Shown piece after piece: positions 30,131-38,594 of a DNA stretch of 64,000 nucleotides. The notes under the pieces are model-generated. The model was not told where the DNA came from. It did not search any database and saw only the letters and a list, made by a program, of their open reading frames with translations. This DNA comes from Enhygromyxa salina (GTDB lineage Bacteria > Myxococcota_A > Polyangia > Nannocystales > Nannocystaceae): contig NZ_PVNL01000032.1 in assembly GCF_002994635.1 (NCBI RefSeq), positions 16,092 to 80,091 of the forward strand, given 5' to 3'. The position numbers and the translations under genes were made by a program. Position 1 is the first letter of the stretch; every line of letters begins with the position of its first letter.

Positions 30131-30147
30131 GCCCCCTGGGAGGGGGC
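30131..30147 (+). terminator. GC-rich hairpin after the OmpA gene
   Basis: A perfect inverted repeat (GCCCCCT-GGG-AGGGGGC) lies about 107 bases after the OmpA stop codon and 30 bases before the kinase start. It is followed by a mixed TCTGATCTTC tract rather than a run of T, so termination is plausible but not certain. Confidence 0.4.
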
Positions 30148-30177
30148 TCTGATCTTCAATTCGGCGTCTGAATTGCT

Positions 30178-32415
30178 ATGACAAAATTGCTCCCTCGAAT
30201 TTTGCGCCTGGCTACGTCGGGCACCCATCAGTCGAGGCGTCGGGACCCGCCCGTTTCAGGGGGTATCGGGCTGCACACGCTGGATATGGGATCAACCGAG
30301 CCGGGCATTTCGGATATTCTGGAGACTCAGTGCCCAAGCGTGGCGCTCGACCAACGACCGCTGCGGCTGATGCCGGGCCAGATAATTCCGGGCACCAGCT
30401 GGCGCATCACCCAGTGGCTCGGCGAGGGCAACATGGGCGTGGTCTACGAGGCGCGCCACGTCGAGATCGACCGACGCGCCGCGATCAAGATCATCGCTAG
30501 CTCGCTGGCCGAGGATCCTGCTGCGATCGCGGACTTCCGCAGCGAGGCCAGCGCGAGCGCCAAGATCGGGTCTCCGAACATAGCAGACGTGTTCGACTTC
30601 GCGGTGCTCGACGATGGCCGCTTGATGATGGCCATGGAGTTCGTCCCCGGGCGCAGCCTCCACGAGATCCTCATCGACGAGGGCTGCCTGTCCCCGAGCC
30701 GACTGATCGGCCTGTTTCGTCAGGTCTGCAAGGGGCTGCAGGCTGCCCACGACGCCGGCCTCGTCCACCGCGACGTCAAGCCCGAGAACATCATGGTTGG
30801 CGACATCGGCGGGCGTCGGGATACCGTGAAGCTCGTCGACTTTGGCATCGTCTCGATCTTGGGCGAGCGTTCGTTGCGGCACGCGGGCACGCCCTACTAC
30901 ATGCCCCCCGAGGGCATGGCGGACGGCGCGATCGATGGTCGCTACGACATCTACTCGGTCGGCTGTGTGATGTACGAGATGCTGGTTGGTGTGCCGCCCT
31001 TCGTCGACCGCAACCTCCAGCGCGTGCTTCAGATGCACGCCTACGACCCGGTGCCCGCGCTGATCACCACCGACGCGAGCGTCCCGGACGCGCTGATCGA
31101 GGTTGTCCGACGGTGCCTGGCCAAAGATCCGGCGGACCGCTACGCCTCCATGAAAGAGCTCGAGGTCGCCTTGTGCGAGGCGCAGATCGGCGGCCAGCTG
31201 CGCACGACCTGGGATGACCTCGCGCTGCCTGCGATCGAGCCGGAGCGACACGCGAAGCTGCTCTCCCAGATGCCGTCGCGCACGTCCAGGCGCGGCGTAT
31301 CGGGCTGGTGGGTGCCGGTCTTGCTCGCGTTTGGTGTCGTCGCCGGTGGCATGATCGCCTGGCCGATGTTGAGGGCCGAACCGGTGCTTGGCTCGTCGCG
31401 CGGGGCCGCATCTGCGCAGACCGACGACCTGGTCGACCGCGCCCATGAGGCAGCCGCGCTGGCCTACTACGTGTATCCACCTGTCGTCGACCCTCGGGCC
31501 GACACCGCGTACAGGATCTTGATCGAGCTCGAGAGCCTCGATAGCGAGGAGGCCCTCCGCGCCGCGCGTGAACTCCGTCTCGAGCTGGCCTCGACGCTCG
31601 TTCGGCTCGGCGACGAGACCTGGGACAAGGCGGGCGGCGAGCCGTTTGCCCTCGACTTCTACGTGCAAGCGATGTTGTTCGCCCCGCTGATCGAGCCGGC
31701 TCGCAGCCGCGCCGCGATCTCGCCCGGCGAGCTGCTCGTGCTGCACCGCAAGGCTGGCACTGGGGACTTCACCGTGCCGGAGCTGATCGCCGTCGAGCCG
31801 CTGCTGGCCTTGGTCGAGCCGAACTTGGCTGACAAGCGGGACAAGCTCGAGCAGTTCAAGCTCCTGCGCAGCGACCAGCGTCCCGCGAGCACGACCGCCC
31901 AACTCGACGCGCTGATCGAGAACGAGTTTGGTCTGCGGTTGCCGAACGTCGCTGGCTCACGCAACGGCGCGGGAGCGCCCACCGTCAGCGCGCCAAGTGA
32001 GATCGCCATTGACGACGATGAGGACCCGAGCTCGCAACGCCAGGCAACGGTGGGTAAGCGCGCGGCCGACAAGGTCATCGCCAAGGCCGACGCCGCGCGC
32101 GAGGGCGCCCGGCTAGAAGTTGCCGAGAAGCTGTATCACAAAGCGTTGCGCATCGAGGCCGGCCGCGTCGACGCGCTCGCCGGACTCGGCCACGTCTACT
32201 TTCAACGAGCCAACCACGCCAACGCCGCGACCTACTATGAAATGGCGGTGCGTCGATCGCGTCGCGACGCCACGCTTCGAATTGCGCTTGGCGATACCTA
32301 TACGAAGTTGCTCCGCTATGAGCAGGCGCTCGAGCAGTACGAGACCGCCAAAGCGCTCGGCAGCAGCAAAGCAGCGGGGCGCATCGCGCGAATCGATCAG
32401 CGCAGCGGCGGCTAG
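30178..32415 (+). CDS. Membrane Ser/Thr protein kinase with C-terminal TPR
   Basis: The protein has 745 residues. An upstream ATG at 30178 and an in-frame ATG at 30286 are both possible. The kinase domain (about 75-345) has GEGNMGVVYEA (glycine loop), the VAIK-type Lys (AAIKII), HRDVKPENIM (catalytic loop) and DFGIVS. A membrane span follows (WWVPVLLAFGVVAGGMIAW, about 380-400). The extracytoplasmic part ends in TPR-like helical repeats (EAEKLYHKALRIEAGRVDALAGLGHVYF-like), suggesting protein-protein interaction. It is a eukaryotic-type receptor kinase, active by motif. It is convergent with the PEGA operon, whose last gene ends 55 bases downstream. Confidence 0.92.
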   Translation: MTKLLPRILRLATSGTHQSRRRDPPVSGGIGLHTLDMGSTEPGISDILETQCPSVALDQRPLRLMPGQIIPGTSWRITQWLGEGNMGVVYEARHVEIDRRAAIKIIASSLAEDPAAIADFRSEASASAKIGSPNIADVFDFAVLDDGRLMMAMEFVPGRSLHEILIDEGCLSPSRLIGLFRQVCKGLQAAHDAGLVHRDVKPENIMVGDIGGRRDTVKLVDFGIVSILGERSLRHAGTPYYMPPEGMADGAIDGRYDIYSVGCVMYEMLVGVPPFVDRNLQRVLQMHAYDPVPALITTDASVPDALIEVVRRCLAKDPADRYASMKELEVALCEAQIGGQLRTTWDDLALPAIEPERHAKLLSQMPSRTSRRGVSGWWVPVLLAFGVVAGGMIAWPMLRAEPVLGSSRGAASAQTDDLVDRAHEAAALAYYVYPPVVDPRADTAYRILIELESLDSEEALRAARELRLELASTLVRLGDETWDKAGGEPFALDFYVQAMLFAPLIEPARSRAAISPGELLVLHRKAGTGDFTVPELIAVEPLLALVEPNLADKRDKLEQFKLLRSDQRPASTTAQLDALIENEFGLRLPNVAGSRNGAGAPTVSAPSEIAIDDDEDPSSQRQATVGKRAADKVIAKADAAREGARLEVAEKLYHKALRIEAGRVDALAGLGHVYFQRANHANAATYYEMAVRRSRRDATLRIALGDTYTKLLRYEQALEQYETAKALGSSKAAGRIARIDQRSGG

Positions 32416-32436
32416 AGCGCCCACCCGTTTGAAGTC

Positions 32437-32462
32437 CAGCCGCTGACGTGTCTGGTCGCTTC
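32437..32462 (+). repeat. Short direct repeat, right copy
   Basis: This copy of the 26-base repeat seen at 30067-30092 sits between the kinase stop codon and the end of the PEGA gene; 24 of 26 bases agree. Confidence 0.55.
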
Positions 32463-32470
32463 ATGCGCTG

Positions 32471-33526
32471 CTAAAACCACCACGCGATGCCGCCGGGGGC
32501 GGGCATGAGGCGCGTGGTCTTCGACGAGTTCGCTCGCTGACCCTTGGCGGCCATGACCAGTAGCGCGACACCGGCTCCGATCATCACGACGCCTCCGAGC
32601 GTGAGGCCGATCCCGCCCTCGAGGGTCGCGTGGCGCCATCGGCAGTTCCCGTCGACGTCGACGTTGGCACCCGAGCAGTCGCTGGTGATCGGTCGCCCGT
32701 CCAGCGTGATCACGGCCGCGCCACCAGCGACCGCGCCGACCCCAGCCGCGAGCGCACCCCACCCCAGGCCCACATACAGCTTGGTGCGGTCGAGCGCAGC
32801 CTTGGGCGGGAGCCGCTGCAACTCGAAGTCGAGCACCGCCGACTCCCCGGCCGCGACCTCGAGCTCGCGCTCGATATCGATGTATTCGTCGAACTCGACG
32901 CGCAGCTCGTGGATGCCGATCTCGATCGGCAATTCGAGCGGTGAGATCCCGACCAGCTTGTCATCAATCAGGATCTTCGCGCCCGGCGGTTGGCTGCGAA
33001 TCTCGAAGAACGCCGCGCGCGTGGCCACGTCGACCTTGCGACCGATACGAGCGCCGAGGTCACCCATGAGGCCGGTCGCCTCGGTGAGACCACACAGCTC
33101 ACACGTGTCCTCGATCCGCGCCGTGAGGGCACCGGTCGCCGCATAGAGGGTCAGGCGCAGGTGGTAGTCTTCGTTGTCGAGGGTGATCTCGCTGACGAGC
33201 AGAAACCTCGCGCTGGTCTGGGCGATCAAGGTGGCCCGGCATGTGTCGTCAGCACAGGCGGCGGCACGGCGCGCGAACGCGGCGGAGATCTCGATGATCT
33301 CGAGGTCGCTGGTTTGTACGACCTCGCGCAGGCGCGCCTCGAGCTGGCGCGCGATCGCTTTGTTGAGATCGCCTTGAATCACCGCTGGCGCGACGATGAC
33401 AGGCTCACCGGCCCTTGCCGACGACGACGACATGTAGAGCGTGACGCCCACGGCGGTGCTCACGGCGAGCCGTCCGAGCCGTCCGAGCCGTCCGAGCCGT
33501 CCGAGCCGTCCGAGCCGTCCGGTCAT
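32471..33526 (-). CDS. PEGA-domain envelope protein with repeated N-terminus
   Basis: The 351-residue protein begins with six Arg-Leu-Gly repeats (RLGRLGRLG...) before the hydrophobic stretch AVSTAVGVTLYMSSSSARA, a signal peptide with a possible AxA cleavage site. It continues with a domain containing a Cys pair (AACADDTCRA and CELCGL), a PEGA domain (about residues 165-205) with SQPPGAKILIDDKLVGISPLEL, then two hydrophobic segments near the C-terminus (LYVGLGWGALAAGVGAVAGG and GLTLGGVVMIGAGVALLVM). PEGA domains occur in surface proteins of bacteria. The start overlaps the upstream stop by four bases (ATGA), so it is part of the kinase-Cys-rich-PEGA unit. Confidence 0.75.
   Translation of the reverse strand: MTGRLGRLGRLGRLGRLGRLAVSTAVGVTLYMSSSSARAGEPVIVAPAVIQGDLNKAIARQLEARLREVVQTSDLEIIEISAAFARRAAACADDTCRATLIAQTSARFLLVSEITLDNEDYHLRLTLYAATGALTARIEDTCELCGLTEATGLMGDLGARIGRKVDVATRAAFFEIRSQPPGAKILIDDKLVGISPLELPIEIGIHELRVEFDEYIDIERELEVAAGESAVLDFELQRLPPKAALDRTKLYVGLGWGALAAGVGAVAGGAAVITLDGRPITSDCSGANVDVDGNCRWRHATLEGGIGLTLGGVVMIGAGVALLVMAAKGQRANSSKTTRLMPAPGGIAWWF
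33466..33519 (-). repeat. Six perfect 9-bp tandem repeats in the PEGA gene start
   Basis: The unit CGAGCCGTC (plus-strand) occurs six times without error. On the coding strand it gives Arg-Leu-Gly repeated six times just before the signal-peptide hydrophobic core. A nine-base unit keeps the frame, so copy-number change would alter the length of the positively charged n-region of the signal. Confidence 0.85.
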
Positions 33527-34530
33527 TCACAACCCCCGCGTTCGCACGACTCGCCCATTGCGCAGGCCGTGTCGCAGTCACCACAATGGCTGGCGTCTTT
33601 GTCTGTGTCGAAGCAGCCGTCGTCGCACACGGTCTTGCCGCCCTTGCACGCGCACTCGCCCTCCTTGCACGACTGGGCCGCCGCGCAGGCGTGGCCGCAC
33701 GAGCCACAATTCACCTTGTCGGTCCGGAGGTCGACGCAGGCCTCGCCGCAGCTGTCGAGGTCGGGCTCGCACTCACACTGGCCGGCGTCGCAGAGCTCTT
33801 TGGCCTTGCACAATTGATTGCAGCCGCCACAGTGCAACGGGTCCGTCTGGAGGTCGACGCAGGATTGGCCGCAGCTCACCAGCGAGGCCGCGCACTCCTG
33901 AACGCAAGCGCCCTCCATACAAAACCCGTCACATGGCTGGTCACAGCCGCCACAGTGCATCGAGTTGGTGTTGGTGTCGACGCACGCGTCCGCGCACGCG
34001 GTCTGGGGTGGATCACACACCAGATCGCAGGTGCCCATGACGCAGCTGCGATCGTCGTTGCAGGCGGTGTTGCACATGCCGCAGTGATCCACGGAGCTGT
34101 CTGTGTCGACGCAGACAGGCTCGCAGACCAGGCTGGGCGCAGGACACTCGGAGTCGCAGGCTCCGTTGACACAGTACTCTCCGAGTGAGCACGCGATCCC
34201 GCAAGCGCCACAATGCTGGAGACTGGTTTGAGTGTCCACGCAGCTGCCGTCGCACGAGCGCCGGTCGCCTGGGCAATCGACCAGACACACCCCGGCCTTG
34301 CAGACCTCGTGGTCGAAGCAAGGCTGAGCGCAGCCGCCGCAGTGTTCGATGTTCAGCTCGGTGTCGACGCAGGCCCCATCACAATTGCTGTGGCTGAAGC
34401 TTTGATTGCGGTCATCGCAGCTCTCGTCGGTGTCCGCTGAAGCGTTGAAGTTGGGGTTGAGCTCGCGGCAGCCCAGCGCCGCCATGACGCAGGCCACGCC
34501 GATCCACGATAATTTATGAGCGAGTGTCAT
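33523..34530 (-). CDS. Cys-rich repeat lipoprotein
   Basis: The 335-residue protein has a short lipoprotein signal with the lipobox AALGC (MTLAHKLSWIGVACVMAALG). The rest consists of about seven repeats of roughly 40 residues with the pattern CxxxCVDTxxxxxHCGxCxxxC, with about seven Cys per repeat. It is a surface protein stabilised by disulphides, of a type common beside myxobacterial kinases. Its gene lies between the kinase (77 bases upstream) and the PEGA gene (four-base overlap), so the three are likely one transcription unit. A role as an extracellular sensor or ligand-binding partner of the kinase is inference. Confidence 0.85.
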   Translation of the reverse strand: MTLAHKLSWIGVACVMAALGCRELNPNFNASADTDESCDDRNQSFSHSNCDGACVDTELNIEHCGGCAQPCFDHEVCKAGVCLVDCPGDRRSCDGSCVDTQTSLQHCGACGIACSLGEYCVNGACDSECPAPSLVCEPVCVDTDSSVDHCGMCNTACNDDRSCVMGTCDLVCDPPQTACADACVDTNTNSMHCGGCDQPCDGFCMEGACVQECAASLVSCGQSCVDLQTDPLHCGGCNQLCKAKELCDAGQCECEPDLDSCGEACVDLRTDKVNCGSCGHACAAAQSCKEGECACKGGKTVCDDGCFDTDKDASHCGDCDTACAMGESCERGGCE

Positions 34531-34607
34531 CGAATGTCGACATGTACCACAGCCCCGAAGAGCGAGCCATTGGAATCAAACGACCCCAACCCGGCTGATC
34601 CACACGG

Positions 34608-35837
34608 CTATATGCTCATGACCGCGAGCAGGCCGGCGAGCGTCGTCGCGGCCGCCATCACCCCGGGCCTTCGCCACCAGCGAGGGTGCATGGTCACGGG
34701 TACGACCGCTGCAATTGCGGCGGCGAACGCCTCGATGGTCGCAAAGCGATCGTCTGGAGCTTTGGACAACGCCCGGGCATAGATCGCTTCAATCGCCTCG
34801 ACAACCACGAATTCCTCACCACCGAGCTCCTGCAAGGTGGGCGGCGGATCGAAGATCTGCGCCGAGATCACGCCCGTAGCACACGTGGATTCGAACGGCA
34901 CCCGGCCCGTCAACAGCTCCCCGAGCAAGATTCCGGCCGCGTAGATGTCGCTCCGAGCGTCGACCGGGTGGCCCTGGGCCTGCTCCGGCGACATGTATTC
35001 GGGCGTGCCGATCACCCGGCGATCGCCGGTGAATTGATCCGTCCAGCCAGGGTCGAGCGTCTGTGTCGGGTCGTCCTCGACCGAGGTCATGCGCTCCCCC
35101 GCGCTGACGCTCGAGTGGGTCGCAACCCCGAAGTCGAGCAGCTTGACCGTGTCATCCACATAAAAACAGTTGGCGGGTTTCAGATCGCGGTGGACCAGCC
35201 CGGCGTGATGAGCCGCGCTCAGTCCACTACAGATATCCCGCATCAGCGACTGCACGCGCGGCCACGGCAGCGGCCCATCACGCCGAACCATCGCGCGCAG
35301 ATCCTCGCCTTCGAGCAGCTCCATCACCATGAACACGACGCCCTCCTGCGTGGATCCGAAGTCGAGCACATCGACGATGTTGGGGTGCCGCAGGTGCGAG
35401 GTCATGTGGGCCTCAGCCACAAAGCGCGCGAGCCTGTCGTCGCGGTAGCGGTGATCTTCGTTGAGGATCTTGATGGCTACGGTGCGATCGATCGACAGCA
35501 GGCGTCCGGCGTAGACCATGGCCATGCCGCCGCGCCCAAGTCGCCGCTCGACCCGGTAGCGATCCGCGAGGATCAGCGGGGGCGACCTGCCCTCCCCGAC
35601 CGCACGCAGCTGCGCGTGGGTCGGGCCACTGGCCCCCGCGGCAGGTTGGGGCAACGTGCGCTCGGCGTGCGGGTCGCTCTTCAACGGCACGCCGTCAGTC
35701 TGCGCGCCGGGCTTTGCATCCAAGGGGGCAATGATCGAGAGCATCGGCGGGAGCGAACGGACCGGTGCGCGCACCTTTGGGAGCGCCCGAAGGGCGTCAG
35801 AAGATGCTCGGTTGTTGTGTGCTGTGGTCATTGGCAA
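34608..35837 (-). CDS. Ser/Thr protein kinase with C-terminal membrane anchor
   Basis: The 409-residue protein has a Pro-rich N-terminal region (about 1-90), a kinase domain (about 93-370) with GRGGMAMVYAG, VAIKIL, HRDLKPANCF and DFGVATH, and the APE-like YMSPEQA. It ends with one hydrophobic helix (VMAAATTLAGLLAVMSI), so the C-terminus is the membrane anchor and there is no extracytoplasmic domain. All catalytic residues are present. The neighbouring Cys-rich lipoprotein and PEGA genes follow on the same strand. The start at 35837 is the first ATG; a later start would shorten only the variable N-terminal region. Confidence 0.9.
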   Translation of the reverse strand: MPMTTAHNNRASSDALRALPKVRAPVRSLPPMLSIIAPLDAKPGAQTDGVPLKSDPHAERTLPQPAAGASGPTHAQLRAVGEGRSPPLILADRYRVERRLGRGGMAMVYAGRLLSIDRTVAIKILNEDHRYRDDRLARFVAEAHMTSHLRHPNIVDVLDFGSTQEGVVFMVMELLEGEDLRAMVRRDGPLPWPRVQSLMRDICSGLSAAHHAGLVHRDLKPANCFYVDDTVKLLDFGVATHSSVSAGERMTSVEDDPTQTLDPGWTDQFTGDRRVIGTPEYMSPEQAQGHPVDARSDIYAAGILLGELLTGRVPFESTCATGVISAQIFDPPPTLQELGGEEFVVVEAIEAIYARALSKAPDDRFATIEAFAAAIAAVVPVTMHPRWWRRPGVMAAATTLAGLLAVMSI

Positions 35838-35876
35838 TTGTTCGGAAATCCGGCCGAGCTGGTCGATTGTGAGGGG

Positions 35877-36035
35877 TTACTTGCTATCGAGGATCTTGCG
35901 ACCTTGAATCACGCGAATGAGCACGGTGATGACCGCGATGACCAGCAGGACGTGGATGAAACCACCCATCGTGTAAGAAGAGACCATTCCGAGCGCCCAG
36001 AGCACGAGGAGTATGACTGCGATTGTCCAAAGCAT
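35877..36035 (-). CDS. Lmo0937-family small membrane protein
   Basis: The 52-residue protein is almost entirely two hydrophobic segments (WTIAVILLVLWALGMVSSY and a second around IHVLLVIAVITVLIRVI) separated by YTMGGF and ending with a basic tail IQGRKILDSK. This is the typical pattern of the Lmo0937 family, found in stress-responsive loci of many bacteria. A strong ribosome binding site (AAGGAAG) lies 7 bases before the ATG at 36035. A GC-rich hairpin sits a few bases further upstream. It lies after the LEA-like gene on the same strand. Confidence 0.75.
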   Translation of the reverse strand: MLWTIAVILLVLWALGMVSSYTMGGFIHVLLVIAVITVLIRVIQGRKILDSK

Positions 36036-36051
36036 GAGAGTTCTTCCTTAC

Positions 36052-36066
36052 GCGGGCGAGGCCCGC
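36052..36066 (-). promoter_or_regulatory. Hairpin just upstream of the Lmo0937-type start
   Basis: A perfect inverted repeat GCGGGC-CTC-GCCCGC (minus strand) ends about 7 bases before the AAGGAAG ribosome binding site. It could stabilise the transcript end, act as a weak terminator of the upstream LEA-like gene or modulate initiation. No T-run follows. Confidence 0.3.
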
Positions 36067-36120
36067 ACGAAACGTGAGAAATGAAGGAGGTGAGTGTGTG
36101 ATGTGAGCAGCGCCGGCCGC

Positions 36121-36426
36121 TCAGCTCTTGCCCAGCTTGTCAACCTTCCGGCGGACATCCTTTGCAACCCGCTCGACCCCATGGGTGATGTCCTCGATCA
36201 CCTCCTTGGCCCGATGACCGGCGTCGTGAGCAATCTCGTGCGCCCGCCGGCTAGCGTCGTGGGCGGCCTCGTTGATCTGGCGGCCAGCGTCATGCGCGGC
36301 CTCGTTGACCTGGCGGCCAGCGTCATGCGCGAGCTCTTGCGCCTTGCGGCTGGCCTCGTGGGCCTTCTCTTCGAGGGTGGAGGTGACATCGGCGGTGGAC
36401 GTGGAGCGCGTGTTTTCTTTTTTCAT
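36121..36426 (-). CDS. LEA-like amphipathic repeat protein
   Basis: The 101-residue protein is helical, with a repeated 11-residue pattern such as AHDAGRQVNEA, AHDAGRQINEA, AHDASRRAHEI and AHDAGHRAKEV, alternating Ala, acidic and basic residues. This pattern is characteristic of LEA (group 3)-like and stress-induced proteins that protect membranes or proteins during desiccation or cold. It has no signal peptide. The gene is divergent from the V4R sigma-54 activator, with a plausible -24/-12 promoter in between. The Lmo0937-type gene follows 85 bases downstream. Confidence 0.7.
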   Translation of the reverse strand: MKKENTRSTSTADVTSTLEEKAHEASRKAQELAHDAGRQVNEAAHDAGRQINEAAHDASRRAHEIAHDAGHRAKEVIEDITHGVERVAKDVRRKVDKLGKS

Positions 36427-36465
36427 GACGATCGGCGCGAGAATCGGGTTCCCGCGGCCGACTAG

Positions 36466-36487
36466 CTATGCATGACCGGGCCCATGC
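36466..36487 (-). promoter_or_regulatory. Candidate sigma-54 (-24/-12) promoter for the LEA-like gene
   Basis: On the minus strand the sequence TGGGCCCGGTCATGCA has the invariant GG and GC spaced by ten bases, as in sigma-54 promoters (TGGC-N8-TTGC). It lies 40-60 bases before the LEA-like start codon. It matches the invariant dinucleotides but not the full consensus. The divergent gene encodes a sigma-54 activator, which supports the assignment. Confidence 0.4.
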
Positions 36488-36491
36488 GAAA

Positions 36492-36556
36492 ATAGTGATG
36501 AATTTCAACGGCATTCTCGATATTCGTCAAATTCGTCCTCGACTCTCCATCACTAT
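36492..36556. promoter_or_regulatory. Possible activator-binding dyad
   Basis: Two 9-base arms (ATAGTGATG at 36492-36500 and its reverse complement at 36548-36556) lie in the intergenic region between the candidate sigma-54 promoter and the activator gene. Within them is a further pair GAATTT / AAATTC. This could be an upstream activating sequence; no experimental support can be cited. Confidence 0.3.
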
Positions 36557-36586
36557 GAAGTACTTGAGTCCGTTCAAATTGACCGA

Positions 36587-38227
36587 GTGACGATGCGCGC
36601 CGAAGATCTAGACCACGGAGAATTGCTCGAGTTAGATGCCGAGTCGGGAGTGATCCGCTTTGCGGGCCAGCGCGCGCTGCTGCTCGACGCTGTCGCGATG
36701 GGCCTCTTGCGCAAGTATCTGGTCGAGAATTTCGGCATCAACGCGGCGCGCACGGTCCTGACACAATTCGGGTTTGCCCACGGATGGCGCATGGCCGAGG
36801 CGATTCACGCCGAATTCGAGTGGGAGAACGGCGCCGAGTGGGCCCGCGCGGGGGCCCGACCCCACGCGCTCGTCGGGCTGTTCCGGGTTCAGGCAGGGCC
36901 CGAGGGTCCACTCTCCAAGCTGGGGGCGATGATCCTGGCGTCGTATGAGGCGGAGCAGCATCTGCTTCACTTTGGCCGCGCGGACACCTCCGTGTGTTGG
37001 ACGATCTGCGGGCTCATCAGTGGTTACCTCAGCCGCAGCATCGGCAAGGACATTTGTGTGCTCGAGAATCGCTGCCTGTGCAAAGGCGACGCCTCGTGCC
37101 ACATGTTCGCGCGCACCCGCGAAGAGTGGGGCGACGATCGGGCTGATGAGCTGACCTTCTTCGAGCCGCGTCGCCTCGAAGAGTGTCTGGATGTGTCGCT
37201 GCATCGGGTCATGGCCACGCTCAAGGACGCCGAGCATAAGCTGACCGAGCACCGGCGCGCGCTCAGGAGGGTCGCCCGCGAGGTTGACGAGCCGTTTGGG
37301 GTGATCGCCAAGAGCCCCGCGATGCGGGCCTCCGTCGAGCTCGCGCGACGCGTGGCCAAGGTCGACTCTACGGTCTTGATCACCGGCGAGAGCGGCTCGG
37401 GCAAAGAGCGCGTGGCTAGGCTGTTGCACGACGAGTCGACCCGCGCGGCCGGACCGTTCGTGGCGATCAACTGTGGAGCGATCGCAGAGAGCCTGCTCGA
37501 GAGCGAGCTGTTTGGCCACGCGCGCGGCGCCTTCACTGGCGCGAGCCAAGACCGACCGGGACTGTTCGAGGCGGCTCAAGGCGGCTCCTTGTTGTTGGAC
37601 GAGGTCGGCGAGGTGTCAGCGGCCATGCAGGTCAAGCTGCTTCGCGCGCTGCAAGAGCGGGAGATCCGGCGAGTCGGTGAGAACAAGAACCGCAGGTTCG
37701 ATGTCCGCGTGATCGCGGCCACCAACCGGGATCTGCTCGAGAGCGTGGCCAGCGGCGTGTTCCGGCAGGACCTCTACTATCGACTCAAGGTCATCGAGCT
37801 GCACGTGCCGCCGCTGCGCGAGCGCAGGGACGACATCCTGCCCCTCGCTCGGGTGCTGCTCGCGGACGCGGCGATGCGAATGAAGCGCGAGCTCGAAGGC
37901 CTGACCCCGGCCGTCGCGGATCAGCTGCTGCGCTACCCGTGGCCAGGCAACGTCCGCGAACTACAAAACGCGATGGAGCGCGCCGCCGCGCTGGCCCAGG
38001 GTAATCGCGTGGAGATCGAGGACTTGCCCGAAGAGCTGCGAGTCGTGCTGCCCCTGCCCTTGGTTGCGCAGGAGCAGGTGCGCCCGCTCGCGGACATCGA
38101 GAAGGACTACATCTTGTCGGCGCTCCAACTCAATCGCGGCAATCAGACACACACGGCGGCGCAGCTCGGGATCGGGACGGCCACCCTCTACCGCAAGCTA
38201 AAACGCTACAACCTGAAGGATGGCTGA
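36587..38227 (+). CDS. Sigma-54-dependent activator with XylR-N/V4R sensor
   Basis: The 546-residue protein (a GTG start at 36587; ATG 36593 also possible) has an N-terminal domain like XylR_N followed by a V4R (4-vinyl reductase) domain (about 100-185) containing [17 protein letters not shown], with Cys that could bind a ligand or metal. A linker leads to an AAA+ sigma-54-interaction domain (about 235-470) with Walker A GESGSGKE, the GAFTGA loop, Walker B region [11 protein letters not shown] and the R-finger region RRDDILPLA. The C-terminus holds a Fis-type HTH ([17 protein letters not shown]). It is a ligand-responsive enhancer-binding protein, probably sensing an aromatic or hydrophobic compound. 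It is divergent from the LEA-like gene. Confidence 0.9.
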   Translation: MTMRAEDLDHGELLELDAESGVIRFAGQRALLLDAVAMGLLRKYLVENFGINAARTVLTQFGFAHGWRMAEAIHAEFEWENGAEWARAGARPHALVGLFRVQAGPEGPLSKLGAMILASYEAEQHLLHFGRADTSVCWTICGLISGYLSRSIGKDICVLENRCLCKGDASCHMFARTREEWGDDRADELTFFEPRRLEECLDVSLHRVMATLKDAEHKLTEHRRALRRVAREVDEPFGVIAKSPAMRASVELARRVAKVDSTVLITGESGSGKERVARLLHDESTRAAGPFVAINCGAIAESLLESELFGHARGAFTGASQDRPGLFEAAQGGSLLLDEVGEVSAAMQVKLLRALQEREIRRVGENKNRRFDVRVIAATNRDLLESVASGVFRQDLYYRLKVIELHVPPLRERRDDILPLARVLLADAAMRMKRELEGLTPAVADQLLRYPWPGNVRELQNAMERAAALAQGNRVEIEDLPEELRVVLPLPLVAQEQVRPLADIEKDYILSALQLNRGNQTHTAAQLGIGTATLYRKLKRYNLKDG

Positions 38228-38594
38228 GCTCCGGCCGGTCGAGCCGCGTCGTACATGACGCGCGGCGACACCAGCGAAACACGGGACCTCGCAGGGCGGC
38301 AGCGGCTCGACCCCTCGAGCGCGACGGCGACGTCGGCCCAGGTCAGCGACCAGACCCAGTCGCGCTCGCTGGGCGCGAGGCTCGGGCCGTGCTTGACGCC
38401 GCCGACCCACAGGCCACCAGCGTGCTCGAGGGTGAAGGGCCGACGCTCGCTCTTGGGCATGCGTGGCGGTCGGCGCGTCGGCGGCCATTCCCGGGACGAA
38501 CACGTGTCCACGACCAGTCTGCCCGCCGGCTCGCCGTCCGTGTCCAACGACTCCCCTCGCAGCGCCCGTACGGAGCGGCGGGACAGCTGGCGGC
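38228..38594. pseudogene. Relic of the large helicase C-terminal segment
   Basis: Bases 38313-38383 are nearly identical to 47373-47443 inside the 2,204-residue helicase. On the minus strand this piece keeps the frame [20 protein letters not shown], the same peptide as the helicase [20 protein letters not shown]. The flanking bases do not match. It is therefore a small, detached copy of one helicase domain, probably from a lost paralogue. The rest of this 367-base intergenic stretch has no supported gene. Confidence 0.65.

Noticed and set aside
38463..38594. An earlier start for the sirtuin gene
   Set aside because: The extra 44 residues are Pro/Cys-rich and overlap the helicase-copy segment; the ATG at 38595 is more likely.
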